A DNA stretch of 64,000 nt from Azadirachta indica. Taxonomy: Eukaryota > Streptophyta > Magnoliopsida > Sapindales > Meliaceae. The position numbers were made by a program, and so were the translations under genes. Every line of letters starts with the position of its first letter. Position 1 is the first letter of the stretch. The notes beneath the pieces were generated by a model. The model was given only the letters and a program-made list of their open reading frames with translations. It did no database searches and had not been told where the DNA came from. This document shows, one piece after another, positions 48,326-60,990 of the stretch. Location of the stretch: NCBI GenBank assembly GCA_022749755.1, contig CM040446.1, forward strand, positions 9,944,367 through 10,008,366. Reading direction: 5' to 3'.

Positions 48326-49467
48326 GGGAGAATTCTTGATTCTCTCTTGCTTGAGATAATATTTTAATAATCTTTGATGTTTTTAAAATATCCTAAATTT
48401 CTTATTTATTAATTGACATGATTAAGTATAATAACATATGAGTTTTTAAAGTTTAAAATATTAATATAATTAGTTCTAATAATTTTAAAAATATTTATAA
48501 AAATTTTAATTTATTAAAAAATAACTATTATATTCTTATACAATAGTAGTTAACTAAAAAAATTATTTTTAACTTTTAATTAAAAATAAATATTAAGATA
48601 ATAATATATATTATTTTATAACACTAAATATTTATGAATATTATAGATAAAAAATAAGGTTATGTACTTTACAACAAATTAATAATTCAATATTAATGAG
48701 GTATTAGAATGGCTCCAAAACTAAAAAAATACTTTAAACTAAATTTTTTTTTGTAAAAATATAGAATATATAGTAATATGATATAATATAACATTATCAT
48801 ATCAATTTATATAAATAGATTTGTATATTTAATAATAATGGTATGATATTTTTATTAATATATTATTTTTCATATGTGTTAATCAATATAAATATTTTTA
48901 TATTAAATATTAAAAATAAAATATTATAAATTATTTTTTGAATAGAAATTTATTTAAATTTTTTAATTTTGTAAACAATGATAAATTAATCAAAATATCA
49001 AATAAAATTGAATGATCAATTTTATAATTTTTAAAATAAATAAGATAATAATATTTTATTTATTTTTAAAATTATAAAATTGATCATTCAATTTATGAAT
49101 ATAATGTTAAAAAGAAATTTAAAGTTTAAATAAATTATATTCAAAATATAATTTATAAATTTATATTTAGTGCATTATAAAATAATATATATTATTATCT
49201 TAATATTTATTTTTAATTAGAAGTTAAAAATAATTTTTTATTTAACCACTATTATATAAGAGTATAATCATTATTTTTTAATAAATTAAAACTTTAGAGT
49301 ATTTTTGAAACTATTAGGACTAATTATGTAATAGTTTAAACTTTAGAAAATTAAATATTATTATACTTAATCATGTCAATTAAGGGAGAGGAATTTGAGA
49401 TATTTTAAAAATAATAAGAGGTTATAGGGGATTATTTCAAATAATAGGGGAGAATCCAAATTTTCCC
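48326..49467. mobile_element. Foldback element with arms of about 300 bases and an internal palindrome
   Basis: Left arm 48326-48635 matches the reverse complement of right arm 49160-49467 over most of its length; for example, AATTGACATGATTAAGTATAATA is shared. Termini are GGGAGAATTC / GGGAAAATTT. Inside, 49006-49093 is a nearly perfect palindrome of about 37-base arms around GATAATAATATT. No transposase is present and the target duplication is unclear. Confidence 0.75.
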
Positions 49468-49637
49468 ACTTTTAAATCATGGGTTATCTTTGACTTTACC
49501 TGACAATCTTAAGAAATTTTAGAAACTCAGCAATGATGCTCCATTAATGGTAGAATGCCTCAATCTTTAAAAGAAATGATTGAAAAGACACATTTACCCT
49601 TATAACAGTTAGTTGTATAATTGCAAAGACGATATTA

Positions 49638-50053
49638 ACCCTGTATTATAAAAAACAAAAATCGTGCTCCTTAGACGGATATGATGTATGTAGTATTGAA
49701 AAAAGTAAACTAATAATATACTAAAAATTAAATTAAATTAACTCTAAATAAAGTAAATAAGAGGAACTAGGAAAAAAATTAATTGAATAAAATGAATAAG
49801 TCAATAATTATCTATTATGATTATTTAATTATTATTATTAGGATTTGTGCATCATAACTTTTGTATATTATACATCAATAAGAAGCCAAATAATATAATT
49901 TAATTAATAGTTTAATGAATTATTTAAATAATTTAATAAATTAATGAGTTAATTAAATAATTTAATAAATTAATTAATTAATTAATTGAATTAATAGATT
50001 AATGAAATAATTAATCAAAAGTAAGAAAATGAATTAATAAGTATATTGTAATA
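49638..50053. repeat. Left arm of the long inverted repeat
   Basis: Pairs with 58213-58614 in inverted orientation. It is rich in TTAATTAATTAA runs towards the inner end. Confidence 0.85.
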
Positions 50054-50129
50054 AGTTAGTTGAAATGTTACTGCAATTTCATAGGGATTTTGTAATAGAT
50101 TAATGAAATAATTAATTAAATATTAGTTT

Positions 50130-52640
50130 CATACAGTTTACCACCTTTTAAATGCATGAAAGATCCATTCTTGATGAAGACATTTCTTATCCCTAATCCA
50201 AAAGCACCAGAGAAGGATATTGATGTGTGTTTATGGGCATTGATAGATGAATTAAAAGAGTTGTGGATTGATGGTATTGACACATATGATATATCTAAAG
50301 AAGAAACTTTTTGGTTCTGTACGTGTGTTATGTGGATAGTGGATGACTTTCCTGCAAATAGAAACTTGTCTAGTTAAATTACTAAGGATTATAAGGCATG
50401 TTTACTCTGTAGTAAAAATACGTCATCCCAACCTTTAACTAACAAAATTTGTTATATGGATAATTGACAATTCCTACCAATAAACCATGATTGGTATAAA
50501 GTAAACAGTTTGATGGGAAATAAAAAGAACGAAATGCTCCAAAATTGTTGTCTAGTTTGATATTTTGAAACAGCTTGAGCTTGTTAGGCATATTAGTTTT
50601 AGGAAGAATCCAAACTATGATCGAAAAAGAAAAAGTTCTCCAAAGGAATTGAATTAGAGTAAAAAAATATTTTTTTTTAAAGTTAAAATATTGGTATTCT
50701 TTAAACATATGTCATAATCTTGATGTAATGTATATAGAGAGGAGTATATACGACAACATTATCATGACATTGTTGAGTATCGATGGAAAAAAATAAAGAC
50801 ACTTATGAGACTCGATTAGATTTGGCAAACATGAAAATCAAGAAAGAGTTGTATATACGGTCTTTTGAATCAAGATTTTTAAAACATCATGCATGCTATA
50901 CACTCACCAAAAATGAAAGAAAAGATTTTTATCGGTTCTTTAAAAGTATTAAATTTTATAATAGATATGCTTCAAATATCAAAACAAATGTGAAAGTTCA
51001 AGATAGGAAGATTTCAGGATTAAAGAGTTACAATTGTCATGTGTTATTTCAACAATTACTTCCAATTGGCATACACCCATATTTGCATTGTACATCTTGG
51101 ATTGAGTTGTCTAACTTTTTCCAATAGATTTGTGCAAAATCTTTATGTGTCAATGATTTGGAAAAATTAGGAAAAGAAATTTTACTCATTGTTTGCAAAT
51201 TAGAAGCGATATTCCACCAGCATTTTTTTGACATCATGGTTTATATGGCTATACGCTTACCTTTTGAAGCAAAAGCTGTTGAACTAATTGCATTCAGATG
51301 GATGTATCTATTTGAAAGGTATTTGGGGACATTAAAAAAAATATGTGAGAAATAAGGTTAGACCAAAAGTTTTAGTTCCAAAGGGATACATTGTGAATGA
51401 AGCCCTAATATTTTATTCAATGTATCTTCATGGAATTAAATAAAGTTCAATCGATGTGAACAAAACGAAGATAGACCGATCAGACAACAATCTGATTATC
51501 AATGTTCAATCAAAAGTCTCGCCCATTTGGATTAAAGTAACAAATATAACTACCAGCAGTGATTATGAAAAAAACTCATTGGTATGTCTTGACCAATTAT
51601 GACAAGGTACAATTATATCTAAAGTAAGTATATTAGACTCTATTGAATTGTTTTCTTTTTTATTTTATCCATTTAGTTAAAAAAAAAATTATGCAGCGAG
51701 CATTCTAAAGAATTGGAATACAAGGTCTTTCTCATATACTTAAAAGACAAGAAGAGCAATTTCCAAAATGGTTTAAAAACCGAGAGTTAGTTAAAATTTT
51801 AATATTTTAATTAAATGGAATTGTTTTAATTAGTCATAATTATTAAATTATTTATTGTATATTTATTTGTAGATGACTACTATGCGTTATGAAGATTAAT
51901 AGAATGCACTAATCAAATTTATTCATAAGCTAGTGGTCCTGATTATCGAGTTTACCCATATTCCACATGCATCCAATAGAGTTTGGTTTCATACTCACTC
52001 TCATGATAAGTATCTTACAACTCAAAATAGTGGAGTTATGGTTGGAGGGGAGCATGATGGTGTTGTAGTTGATTTTTATGTTGTTCTGTCAAATGTTGTA
52101 GAGCTGAAGTATATTTCTGGGAATCGAGTCATCTTATTCAAATGTTATTGGTTTAATTGTGATGCCAAAAAGAGGAAGAATACAAATGATTATCATCTCA
52201 CAAGCTTTAATACAAGTAGGAAGTGGTATGAAAATGATCCATTTGTCTCGCAAAACAAGCACAAGAAATGTTCTATATCGATGACTTTAAGTTAAGAGCA
52301 AATTGAAAGGTGGTTAATAAGTCTAACATAGACACTTGTGGGATGTTCTAGAGATTGATGAGATAGAAGATAGCTTTCAAAGTACTGATAATGTCTATCA
52401 AGAAAATGAAACTTTTGATACTCAATGGTTTGTATAGGAAGAAGATTTAGATGGTAGACAGTTTCATTGAGATGATGTGAATCTCGATGTAATTGATGGT
52501 GGTGCAATACGAAATGAAAGATAAATAATTGAAGATGATGTTTGTGATTCTGGGAAGAATGCTAAGCAATTGGAATTAATTGTAGTGATAATGACGAAAT
52601 TGCACCAAAAGATGATGATAGTGATGTTGATTAATCATAC
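50130..52640 (+). pseudogene. CACTA (En/Spm) TNP2-type transposase relic
   Basis: Colinear fragments of one transposase. 50156-50375 is the Tnp2 core (LIPNPKAPEKDIDVCLW, LIDELKELW, IDTYDISKEETF, VDDFPANRNLS). 51020-51430 is DUF4218-like (HVLFQQLLPIGI, WIELSNFFQ, then DLEKLGKEI, FFDIMVYMAIRLP, RWMYLFERYLGTLKK and IVNEALIFYSMYLHG). 51930-52270 is DUF4216-like (GGEHDGVVVDFYVVL, VELKYISGNRVILFKCYWF). The middle of the catalytic region (about 50400-50980) is largely unreadable. Stops and frameshifts make it inactive. The domain order is that of En/Spm elements. Confidence 0.85.
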
Positions 52641-52789
52641 GTACAATGTAGTTGGTAACACTTTTTTCGGCTAGACAAGACAATAAAACGAATACTCTTT
52701 TTACTTGTATATGTATTTTCATTATACTTGCAAAATTATTTTAGTTGATTTCGTAATTATATTTATATTTCCATTTGGTGATATTGCAG

Positions 52790-53120
52790 CATGACTCTTG
52801 GAACAGATCGTCGCGTAGCACCTGTTACAACTAACACACAAAATCATAATGAACCAGCTACACCATCATCAACTATGCTGGCTATTTCTCGCTTCGATAG
52901 CCATAGTAATAATTATTTTATTTATTATATTAGCCTCTTGTTTGCAATTATAGTTGTTATTTAAATATAATGTTATTTTATATACAGCTCCTCAAACTAA
53001 GAAGAATAAACACGGTCCATTTAGAGGAATAAAACTTGAAAAACTCCTACAACAAGCACAAGTTGCATTGCCAATTGAATTCAGTAAGATTAGAAAAAGC
53101 CAATCGGTACTAACGTATCA
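52790..53120 (+). pseudogene. CACTA second-ORF (Ptta/En-Spm plant transposase family) relic
   Basis: Two short open pieces, 52793-52905 and 52987-53108, are separated by an AT-rich gap bounded by plausible splice sites. The second reads TKKNKHGPFRGIKLEKLLQQA, resembling the start of the Ptta/En-Spm ORF. The position after the TNP2 relic agrees. A coiled-coil-like remnant at about 57240-57355 (SQQNQEMAQKIKEQEKKIEE) could be its distal end, displaced by insertions. Confidence 0.55.
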
Positions 53121-53982
53121 TTGTTTATTTTCATTGATTGGTTATTATTTTACTTCTGTTCTTCAGTAATGCAATTTTTAAATTGATATTTCTAATTCAC
53201 AAATCAGTACATACTTAGAGATAACAATAGCAAATAAGTTTAAGCAATTTCGTTATAAGTTAAAAGAAATATTTTAAAAGTTATCCCACAGTTAAAGGGG
53301 CAAAAGAAATCAATCACAAGAAGTGTTTAATCAAGCAGACTGAGCGTTTCTTTATGTTCAATTTGCTAGTGATGCATTCAACATATGCACATTTAAATTT
53401 ATGTGAATGTTGAAATATAAAATAACAAATTAAACTTTTATTCCTAATTTTTTACAAAATACTAAGCTAATTAGACATGAGTTTAAAAGTTAGATAATTT
53501 AGTCCTTCATACTGATGCATGTTAAAATTGCTTTCTGAATAGATTAAATTATTAACATTTAGAATACTAAATCCTAATTTATTACCAACGTTTTGAGACA
53601 AAAGTGTGTTTATACCAATGTCTAATATACTTTTCAAATGCACAGATAATTAAAAAATTTTAAAAAAAAAAAAAGAATAATCGAAGTAAGTTAACTTTTG
53701 TACATCACGGTGGATCAAAGACACATGCTAAACACTTCAATGAAATGATATTAACATTAACATAAATTTCAGCTTAAATTATTTTTAGCAGGTATTTTTC
53801 AATTAAAATAACTTATTTTCTTATGTACTGAGAAGACAAAAGAACTTGGAGTCTCTCCTGGGTTGATTTTTTTTTTTTATTTTATCAAATGTATTAGAGC
53901 TAAACGAAGGATAAAGTAGTCCGCATGCAAAATTAAAATATGTGAGTTATTTTAAATTATTTTTAAACATAAATGAATACAC
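53121..53982. other. AT-rich interior of the 9-kb unit
   Basis: No recognisable coding sequence. Probably eroded CACTA sequence. Confidence 0.5.
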
Positions 53983-53991
53983 AAAATGAAA

Positions 53992-54966
53992 GGAATATTG
54001 GCAATTGCCCCCGGAAACATAAGCCAAAAACAAATATCCCCTGATAATTAAGTAAACGAATACCTCTTTAAGTTTAAACAAAAGGCAAATACTGCCTTAA
54101 AATTTATACGCAGTCAATTATCTTTATGCAAAATAACTATTGTGCCATAGACTATTAAAAAATATATAAATGGACAATTTTATTCTTATTACTAATATAT
54201 AATGAGCAATATAACCTTTTAACTTTGAAATAGCATAATGATAATTATATCCTTAATTTAGTTCTTTTAACAATTATTTTATTTTTTATAACTTTATTGT
54301 CAATTATTGTTTTTAGACAATTTTATTCTTAATATATTGATTTTCTGTACATTGGAAAATTTTTTTATTTTTATTATATTAATTTATTGTATATAAACAT
54401 TAAAATGTATTGCAAATAAAATTAAATTTTTATATGAATGAAACATATTTTTTTAATTAATATTATTTGCAATCTATTTAATAATTTATGTACAATAAAT
54501 TAATATTTTAACAATAAAATTGTCTCAATTTATGTAAATATGCGGTGTTTAATTTTCATGTGAATAAAATAAAATTTTTTCAAATTAATATTATTTGCAG
54601 CCTATTTAATAGCTTATGTACAATAGAATTAAATTTTTTTAAAAAATAATTTACAATAAAATTATAAAAAATAAAAAGATAATTGTTAAAAGAAGTAAAT
54701 TAAGATATAATTGTCATTATGCTATTTCAAAGTTAAAAGGTTATATTAGTCATTATGTATTAATAATAAAGATAAAATAGTCCATTTATATGTATTTTAA
54801 ATACTTAAGGGCATAATAATTATTTTACATAAAGACATCTAACTGCATAGGAACTGTGTGGGGCTATTTGTCTTTTGGTCAAAGTTTAAGGGTATTTGTT
54901 TGTCTCTAATTATTAGGGGTATTTGCCTTTAACTTATATTTCAAGGGGGGTATATGCTAATATCCC
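53992..54966. mobile_element. Mutator-type MITE with 9-bp target duplication
   Basis: AAAATGAAA flanks both ends exactly (53983-53991 and 54967-54975). Termini are GGAATATTGGC and the reverse complement of GCTAATATCCC. The inverted-repeat arms are about 320 bases each; one shared block is AATATAACCTTTTAACTTTG. Nine-base duplications and long arms fit Mutator-like elements. No transposase is encoded. Confidence 0.85.
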
Positions 54967-55166
54967 AAAATGAAAATTGTTTTTAAATAGTATTTACTTG
55001 TTGGTCAATTAATTCGTGATGATAACAAAAATTTATATTATGCCATGCAGGAAATAGTTATTTTAATTTAGTCAAAATTTTGTATATTATTAATTTTAAT
55101 GCAAATTATTTGTTTAGAATTATGTTAAAAAAATATTTTGGTTCACTAAAAATTATAACTTATTTA

Positions 55167-56296
55167 GAAAGATATGAATTTTTCCCCCCAATTTATTTCG
55201 ATTTCACTACTTACCTCTCTATTAGTTTAAAACTATACGTTACTTTCATGCCCTCAAAATTTGACTTTGAGTTATTAATAGTTTTCGTCATTTGACATGT
55301 TTACTCTTAATTAAACTAATATCTCCTTTTTACTTTTTTTTTCCCTTTTTCATCTAGTTTCTTTCTCTGCCTCTTACAAAGCAATAGTATACTTTTTCTT
55401 TCCTTTTCATTTATTTTCTTTCTCCATCTCTTGCGAAGCAATTTATATATTTTTTAAATTTTTTATTTTCATGACGAAGTAAAGAAAAAAAAATTTTAAA
55501 ATGAAAAGTAGATAAATACAAAATTAATATAATTCAAAATCTTTTAACAAAATTCAAACCCATGCAATCAAACCTGCAATCCTTTTTCTTTTTTTTGTTT
55601 TATGAGAAAATACAACCACCATTTCAAATTAGTACATAACAAAATAATTATAAAATCGTATAATTAACCCCTAAAATTAACCCTAAATCTAAAACTTCTA
55701 GAATTAATGCCTCTTAAAAAAATTTATTCATCTTCAACTACCACACACACGATCCAAATTGTATAAAAGTAATTTTGGGCATTCATTATACAAGTTTTAG
55801 ATTTAGGGTCAATTTTAGGGATTAATCATATGATTTTACGATTATTTTGTTATGTATTAATTTAAAATGGTAGTATTATTTTATCATCAAACTAAAAAAA
55901 AAAATTACAGGTTTAATCAATTGAGTTTGAATTTTATTAAAAATTTTTAAATTATATTAATTTTGTATCTGTCTAATTTTCATTTTAATTTTTTCTTTTA
56001 CTTGGTCATGAAAATAAAAAAATAGAAAAAATATATAAATTGCTTTCCAAGGGTGGAGAAAGAAAAGAAATAAAAGGAAAAAGAAAAAATATAGATTTGC
56101 TTTGTAGGAGGTGAAGAAAGAAACAAGATAAAAAAGGAGAGAAAAACAAAGAGAGGTAACATTTTGATTAGGGGTAAATATGTCAAATGACAAAAACTAC
56201 TAACAACTAAAAGTCAAATTTGAGGGCAGGGAAGTTAAGTGTAATTTTGAAATAGTACGGAGATATATGGTAAAATTGAAATGGGTAATTTTTAAC
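55167..56296. mobile_element. Foldback element with arms of about 540 bases
   Basis: The left half (from GAATTTTTCCCCCC) and the right half (to GGGTAATTTTT) are inverted copies with a spacer of under 100 bases near 55720-55790. Shared blocks include GTCATTTGACAT, ATAACAAAATAAT and ACCCTAAATCTAAAAC. Target duplications are not evident. No protein is encoded; the short ORFs inside are by-products of pyrimidine-rich arms. Confidence 0.7.
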
Positions 56297-58212
56297 TTTA
56301 TACACCTATTTATTGATAATTATTACAAAAAATCTCAATTTTTTGAAATGTATCAACAATGTGTTTAAAAATAGTAAAATAACTCATTTGCCATTACTGT
56401 TGTTAATATTTGTGTATACAAAGTTAAAAATAACCTTGTATAGTAAAAATAAAATTAACTTTATATATAGTAATTTATGTTTTGTTGAGAAAAATAAATT
56501 ACTAATATATTTAAATTAAGTTAAAATTTTTCTTAAAAAAGTAAATAAAATAAACTTGAATTAAATTATATATAAAAATAAAGCATATATAAAATTAATT
56601 ATTAATTTATTAATATTACTATTATATCATGTGTTATGTATATTTAAATTTTTTACTATATTTTTTTCATATATAAAATATCAAATCATTAATTAACATT
56701 TTTATAAATATCTATTTGTTTATTATTTTGATTAGGTAGTTTATTAATTAATTTACATATGAGTTGTTTTGATATATAATTTAATTCAAGTGTATTTTAT
56801 TTTTTTAAGAGAATATTTTAATTTAATTTCAATGCATAATTAGTTTATTTTTCCAACTAAATATACATTACCTACTACACATATAGGATTAATTTTGTTT
56901 TTTTGTTGTGCAAGATCATTTTTGTCTTTGCACACAGTATTAACATAGTAAGAGTAAATGTGTCATTTTATTGATACATTTAAAAAATACGAGTATGAAG
57001 TTGAAAATTACGCAATCAAAATAAATCCGGAGAATTGGTATTTTCCATTTCTTATATTCTTTAATTTGATTTGCATGAATACTACTGTAAATTACTATTC
57101 AATATTTAGGATTTACAAGTTTTTTAATTTATTTTTTAATCCTATAGCAATAAATGATGGAAATGAAGGAAAACTCCATGGTTGAAGAAGATTGATGATA
57201 TCGAAATTAGTGAAATAGTTTTGAGCAAAAATTCTCATTTTGTGAAGAATAAGATTGGTCGTGCTAACTCATCATCCGCTTCAAGATTGTCCCAACAAAA
57301 TCAAGAGATGGCTCAAAAGATTAAGGAACAAGAGAAAAAGATTGAGGAATAAGAGGAAAAAAAATATATATATTTTTTTTATATTTCAAAAACATACTTT
57401 CTTGTGTCTTAAAAAAATATATTTCAAAAACATACTTCACTAATTGAATTGATGAATTTTTAAAGCCACAAAAAAAAAGGGATATTTTTCAGTAATTAAC
57501 TACAATAAAAATATTATTTATAATGATTATTTGTAATAAAATAATTAGTTAGAATGCAAAATAAATCATTCTACTTGACAACAATTCGTCAAAACAAAAT
57601 AAACGCGACGGATAATTAAAATTTACTACAAATCAATTTTATTATTAAAAAATAGTTTTAACTTTCAGAATATTTAGTCACTACGTATGACTTATGGTAC
57701 GACTTGTGCTGACTAAAATTTGAAGTTATTAAAGAGAAACTATAGCAATCATAATAAACAAGTACTTTTTAAGAGTTTATTATTTTCCTTGATTTGGGGT
57801 ACTATATTACATTGGGATTGTTTTAAGAGAGAGTTTAAAGCATAATAGTATTTGATGTTATATAATATAGTAATGATTTTCTTTACTCTTGGATAGGTTC
57901 TTGAATGTTATTTTCCCTTCCATGAATTGAAGATGTAATATCCTTATTCTTTCATGGTAGGCTTCCACTGCCCGTGGAAAGAGCATTTATACTTATTCTT
58001 TCGACAAAAAAATAAATAAATAAATAAAGTTTATGTTGATTGTTTGATAATTCTAAGACTTGCACTGATGATCCCTGGCCACACTCACATGTTTTGTTCT
58101 TGAATGTTTTGTTTGATTTTCAAATTTTAAATTTCAAATTTCCTCGTGATCCATTTATGTCTAAAAATGAATTCAAATTTAATGTATAATACAGTACAAA
58201 AAATTTTAAATA
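56297..58212. other. Eroded right interior of the 9-kb unit
   Basis: Mostly AT-rich. 56810-56935 weakly resembles the outer part of the right arm. 57240-57355 has the coiled-coil-like remnant noted with the Ptta relic. 57590-57740 has short GACGG and TACGTA elements like CACTA subterminal repeats. No intact gene. Confidence 0.4.
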
Positions 58213-58614
58213 GACATTACAATATACTTATCAATTCATTTCTTACTTTTAATTAATTATTTCATTAATCTATTAATTCAATTATTTAATTAATTTATTA
58301 TTCTATTAGTTAAATTATTTAATTAATTCATTAATCGATTAATTAAATTATATTATATGGGTTCATTTTGATATATAATATACAAAAATTATTGTGCACA
58401 AATATTAATAATAATAATAAATTAAATAATCATAAGGTATATAATTATTATTTTTATTTATTTTGCTTAATTAATTATTTTTCCTAGTTCCTCTTATTTA
58501 CTTTTTTCAAACATCATTTTAATTTAATTTTAATATATCATTAGTTTACTTTTTTCAATAGTACATACATCACATCTGTCTAGGTAGGATCATTTTTTAC
58601 TTTCACCATACAGG
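58213..58614. repeat. Right arm of the long inverted repeat
   Basis: Inverted partner of 49638-50053. Confidence 0.85.
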
Positions 58615-60990
58615 AAATATAAGGTAATATTATTTTTAACATTTTAATGGAAAAACTTGTGGAAGTATAAGGTAACATTAATTTCCAAAATTTACAGCCA
58701 TCCTGTGTTAACATACTTGACCATATCTATTATAATTTGAAAGACGAAAAATTTGTCTCCCTTCTAATTTAAACTTGGCCTAATTTAATCTTGCTTTGCT
58801 TCATCTTACCTTCGAGGACCTTAATCTTTCCTGCCTATAACCATGTCTTCCTCATATCTTCTCCCAACGGGAGATTCAATTATTTAAAATTTGTTATTGC
58901 TAAAGGTGCTAATATTTTTAGAGCCATTGACGATATGATCTTATATTATTTTACACAAGTGTGTTATTGTACACACTTCTCTAATTCAACAAGTTCAAAC
59001 CCGATTCAATCCCTAAATTTCAACTCAGGCTGACATTATTCATAATGGCAAAGAAAATTGTTGCTGTCAATTAGGAAAGAGCGAGATATGATAAATGTAT
59101 TTAAATGGAGAAAAAAAAAAAAAATTGTTGACCAGAACCAACGAAATAGGAAAAAGATGCAAGCACACCATAATTGTTATTCAGAATTAATTATTTCATA
59201 TAAAAATTCAATAAACAACATTCCTCAATAATCAAAGCTAACTGTTAAAAATAGAAAAAGGAAAAGAAAATTAAAAAAAAAAAACCTATAAGGAATAAAG
59301 AATTTCTTTTGATTTATCACAAAATTTGCTTTTTGTTTTTTTTTTGCATATCAAATTTCGTTATCTGACATCAATTAATAATTTTTTAAATTGCGGAAAA
59401 AATCTCTTTTTCTCTCTTTCTCACCTTTTATATACTTCTTATTTTCTTATATTTGTTGGAAAAATTTTAGTAGAATTCTAATTAAAAATAATTAAAGATT
59501 TAAGCTTCCCTCTGATTCACATGAAACATAACTTTTTCAAAAACACTCTTTATTAGACTTGACCTTAATACAAAATTTTGATTAAATTTTTATAAATTTG
59601 GACCTTTTTCTTTATCTATTGGGTCTTTTTTCTTTAATATGTGTTCGGTATCTATTATACTATATTAACATACAAGTTGAACAATACAAATAAAAACTCC
59701 TCCAAAATAAAATGCAAAACCTAAAAAATGTAACAAACATATATTGAAATATTAACCCAAAAAGAAACCTCAAACTATAATGTTTCTTATTGCAAATTAA
59801 AACACTTCAATCTCCAAAAAATTCTAGTTCAAAATATCTATCAACTTAATCATCTTACGCACACTTAAATTTGCACTTAATCTATTAATGTTAATGACAA
59901 GAGGTGAACTCCGTACTCCATAAGTAAATTTAGACGTAAGATTTGATATATAAAAAAAAGAAAGCAATTATTTATCCGTAAAACATTTATTTTAAGAAAA
60001 AAATAGACATTTATATAAGAAACTCTCATTTTAGGAACATTTAACAATATATAAGCATGAATACCACATTTAACAAAACCATAAATATGATATAGTTTAG
60101 AATATTTAATAAAAAAAATTAATAACATATTTATTAACATATTTAACAATACATTTAGCTCATATGTCATAATATAACCAGTACCTTGGAGTCTCATTTA
60201 TATCAATTCAATATAATTTTACCTTAGAAATCAGTCATTAACAATTCAATAAGTGTACAAATAATAACTTAGTTACCTAGTCCATGATAATAACAAAAAC
60301 AGTTACTACAAACAACATTAGTTACTAAATATAACTTTTTATGTATAACATATTTGATAATATTTATTCTTCCATATATATATATATATATTTTCATATA
60401 ATGCATTCAATGACTTAAATAAAATAGCAATAATAATAATAATTTCTAAAATAAGTGTTTGATAAAAAATAAAATTATAGCTTCTTTAGAAAAATAGTTT
60501 AGGCAAGAAAAGAATGCAGATTATGGCTCAATAAATATATAACATAAGCACATGCAAGTTAGCTAATATAAGTGAAAGTATGTATTTTGAGAAAAAATAT
60601 TAAATTATTTAAGAAACATAATTGAGATGAGAAAATATGTAAATATTAATATAATAAACCTAAATAACATAAATCAAATTTTACTTTTCTTTAAACTAAT
60701 AAAATCTTATTTGTTTACAAATTAAGAAATTATTGTCTAGATTTTAGTTCAAAGAAAAACTAACTTGAAATAAATGCATGGAGAAAATTATATCCTTATA
60801 AAACACTTTCATACTTACAATTATCATTAATAGTTGAAAATATTAAAATAAAATATACCATGTATAAATTTACTTACCTCAAAATAATAACAAGTCAATA
60901 AATCTCTCCATTTGCAACAATATATCACCAACTTCCTATGTAATCATCATTATAAAATAAAACCTCCTAAGTGGTATGCATTATATATAT
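58615..60990. other. AT-rich spacer without supported gene
   Basis: Only simple sequence and short random ORFs are visible. Examples are poly-A at 59109-59123, (AT)n at 60377-60391 and (AAT)n at 60430-60442. Confidence 0.55.

Larger units (their letters stand above)
49638..58614. mobile_element. 9-kb unit bounded by long inverted repeats, containing CACTA transposase relics
   Basis: 49638-50053 and 58213-58614 are inverted copies of each other at high similarity, including a GATGTATGTA-TATTGAAAAAAGTAAACTAAT block and an AATAGATTAATGAAATAATTAAT block. Between them lie CACTA (En/Spm) transposase relics, a Mutator-like MITE and another foldback. Classical CACTA elements have short terminal repeats, so the long arms are unusual. 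They may be terminal repeats of another element or a separate element inserted in opposite orientations. Confidence 0.65.

Noticed and set aside
55957..56193. Phe/Tyr-rich hydrophobic ORFs resembling membrane peptides
   Set aside because: They come from a purine-rich arm of an inverted repeat and are not conserved between the arms.
49500..58700. Search for CACTA-type short termini around the transposase relics
   Set aside because: No convincing CACTA...TAGTG pair could be found by eye, so element boundaries were set by the long inverted repeats only.
59877..60197. Minus-strand ORF of 106 codons
   Set aside because: Very AT-rich, low-complexity and without recognisable motifs; expected by chance at this composition.
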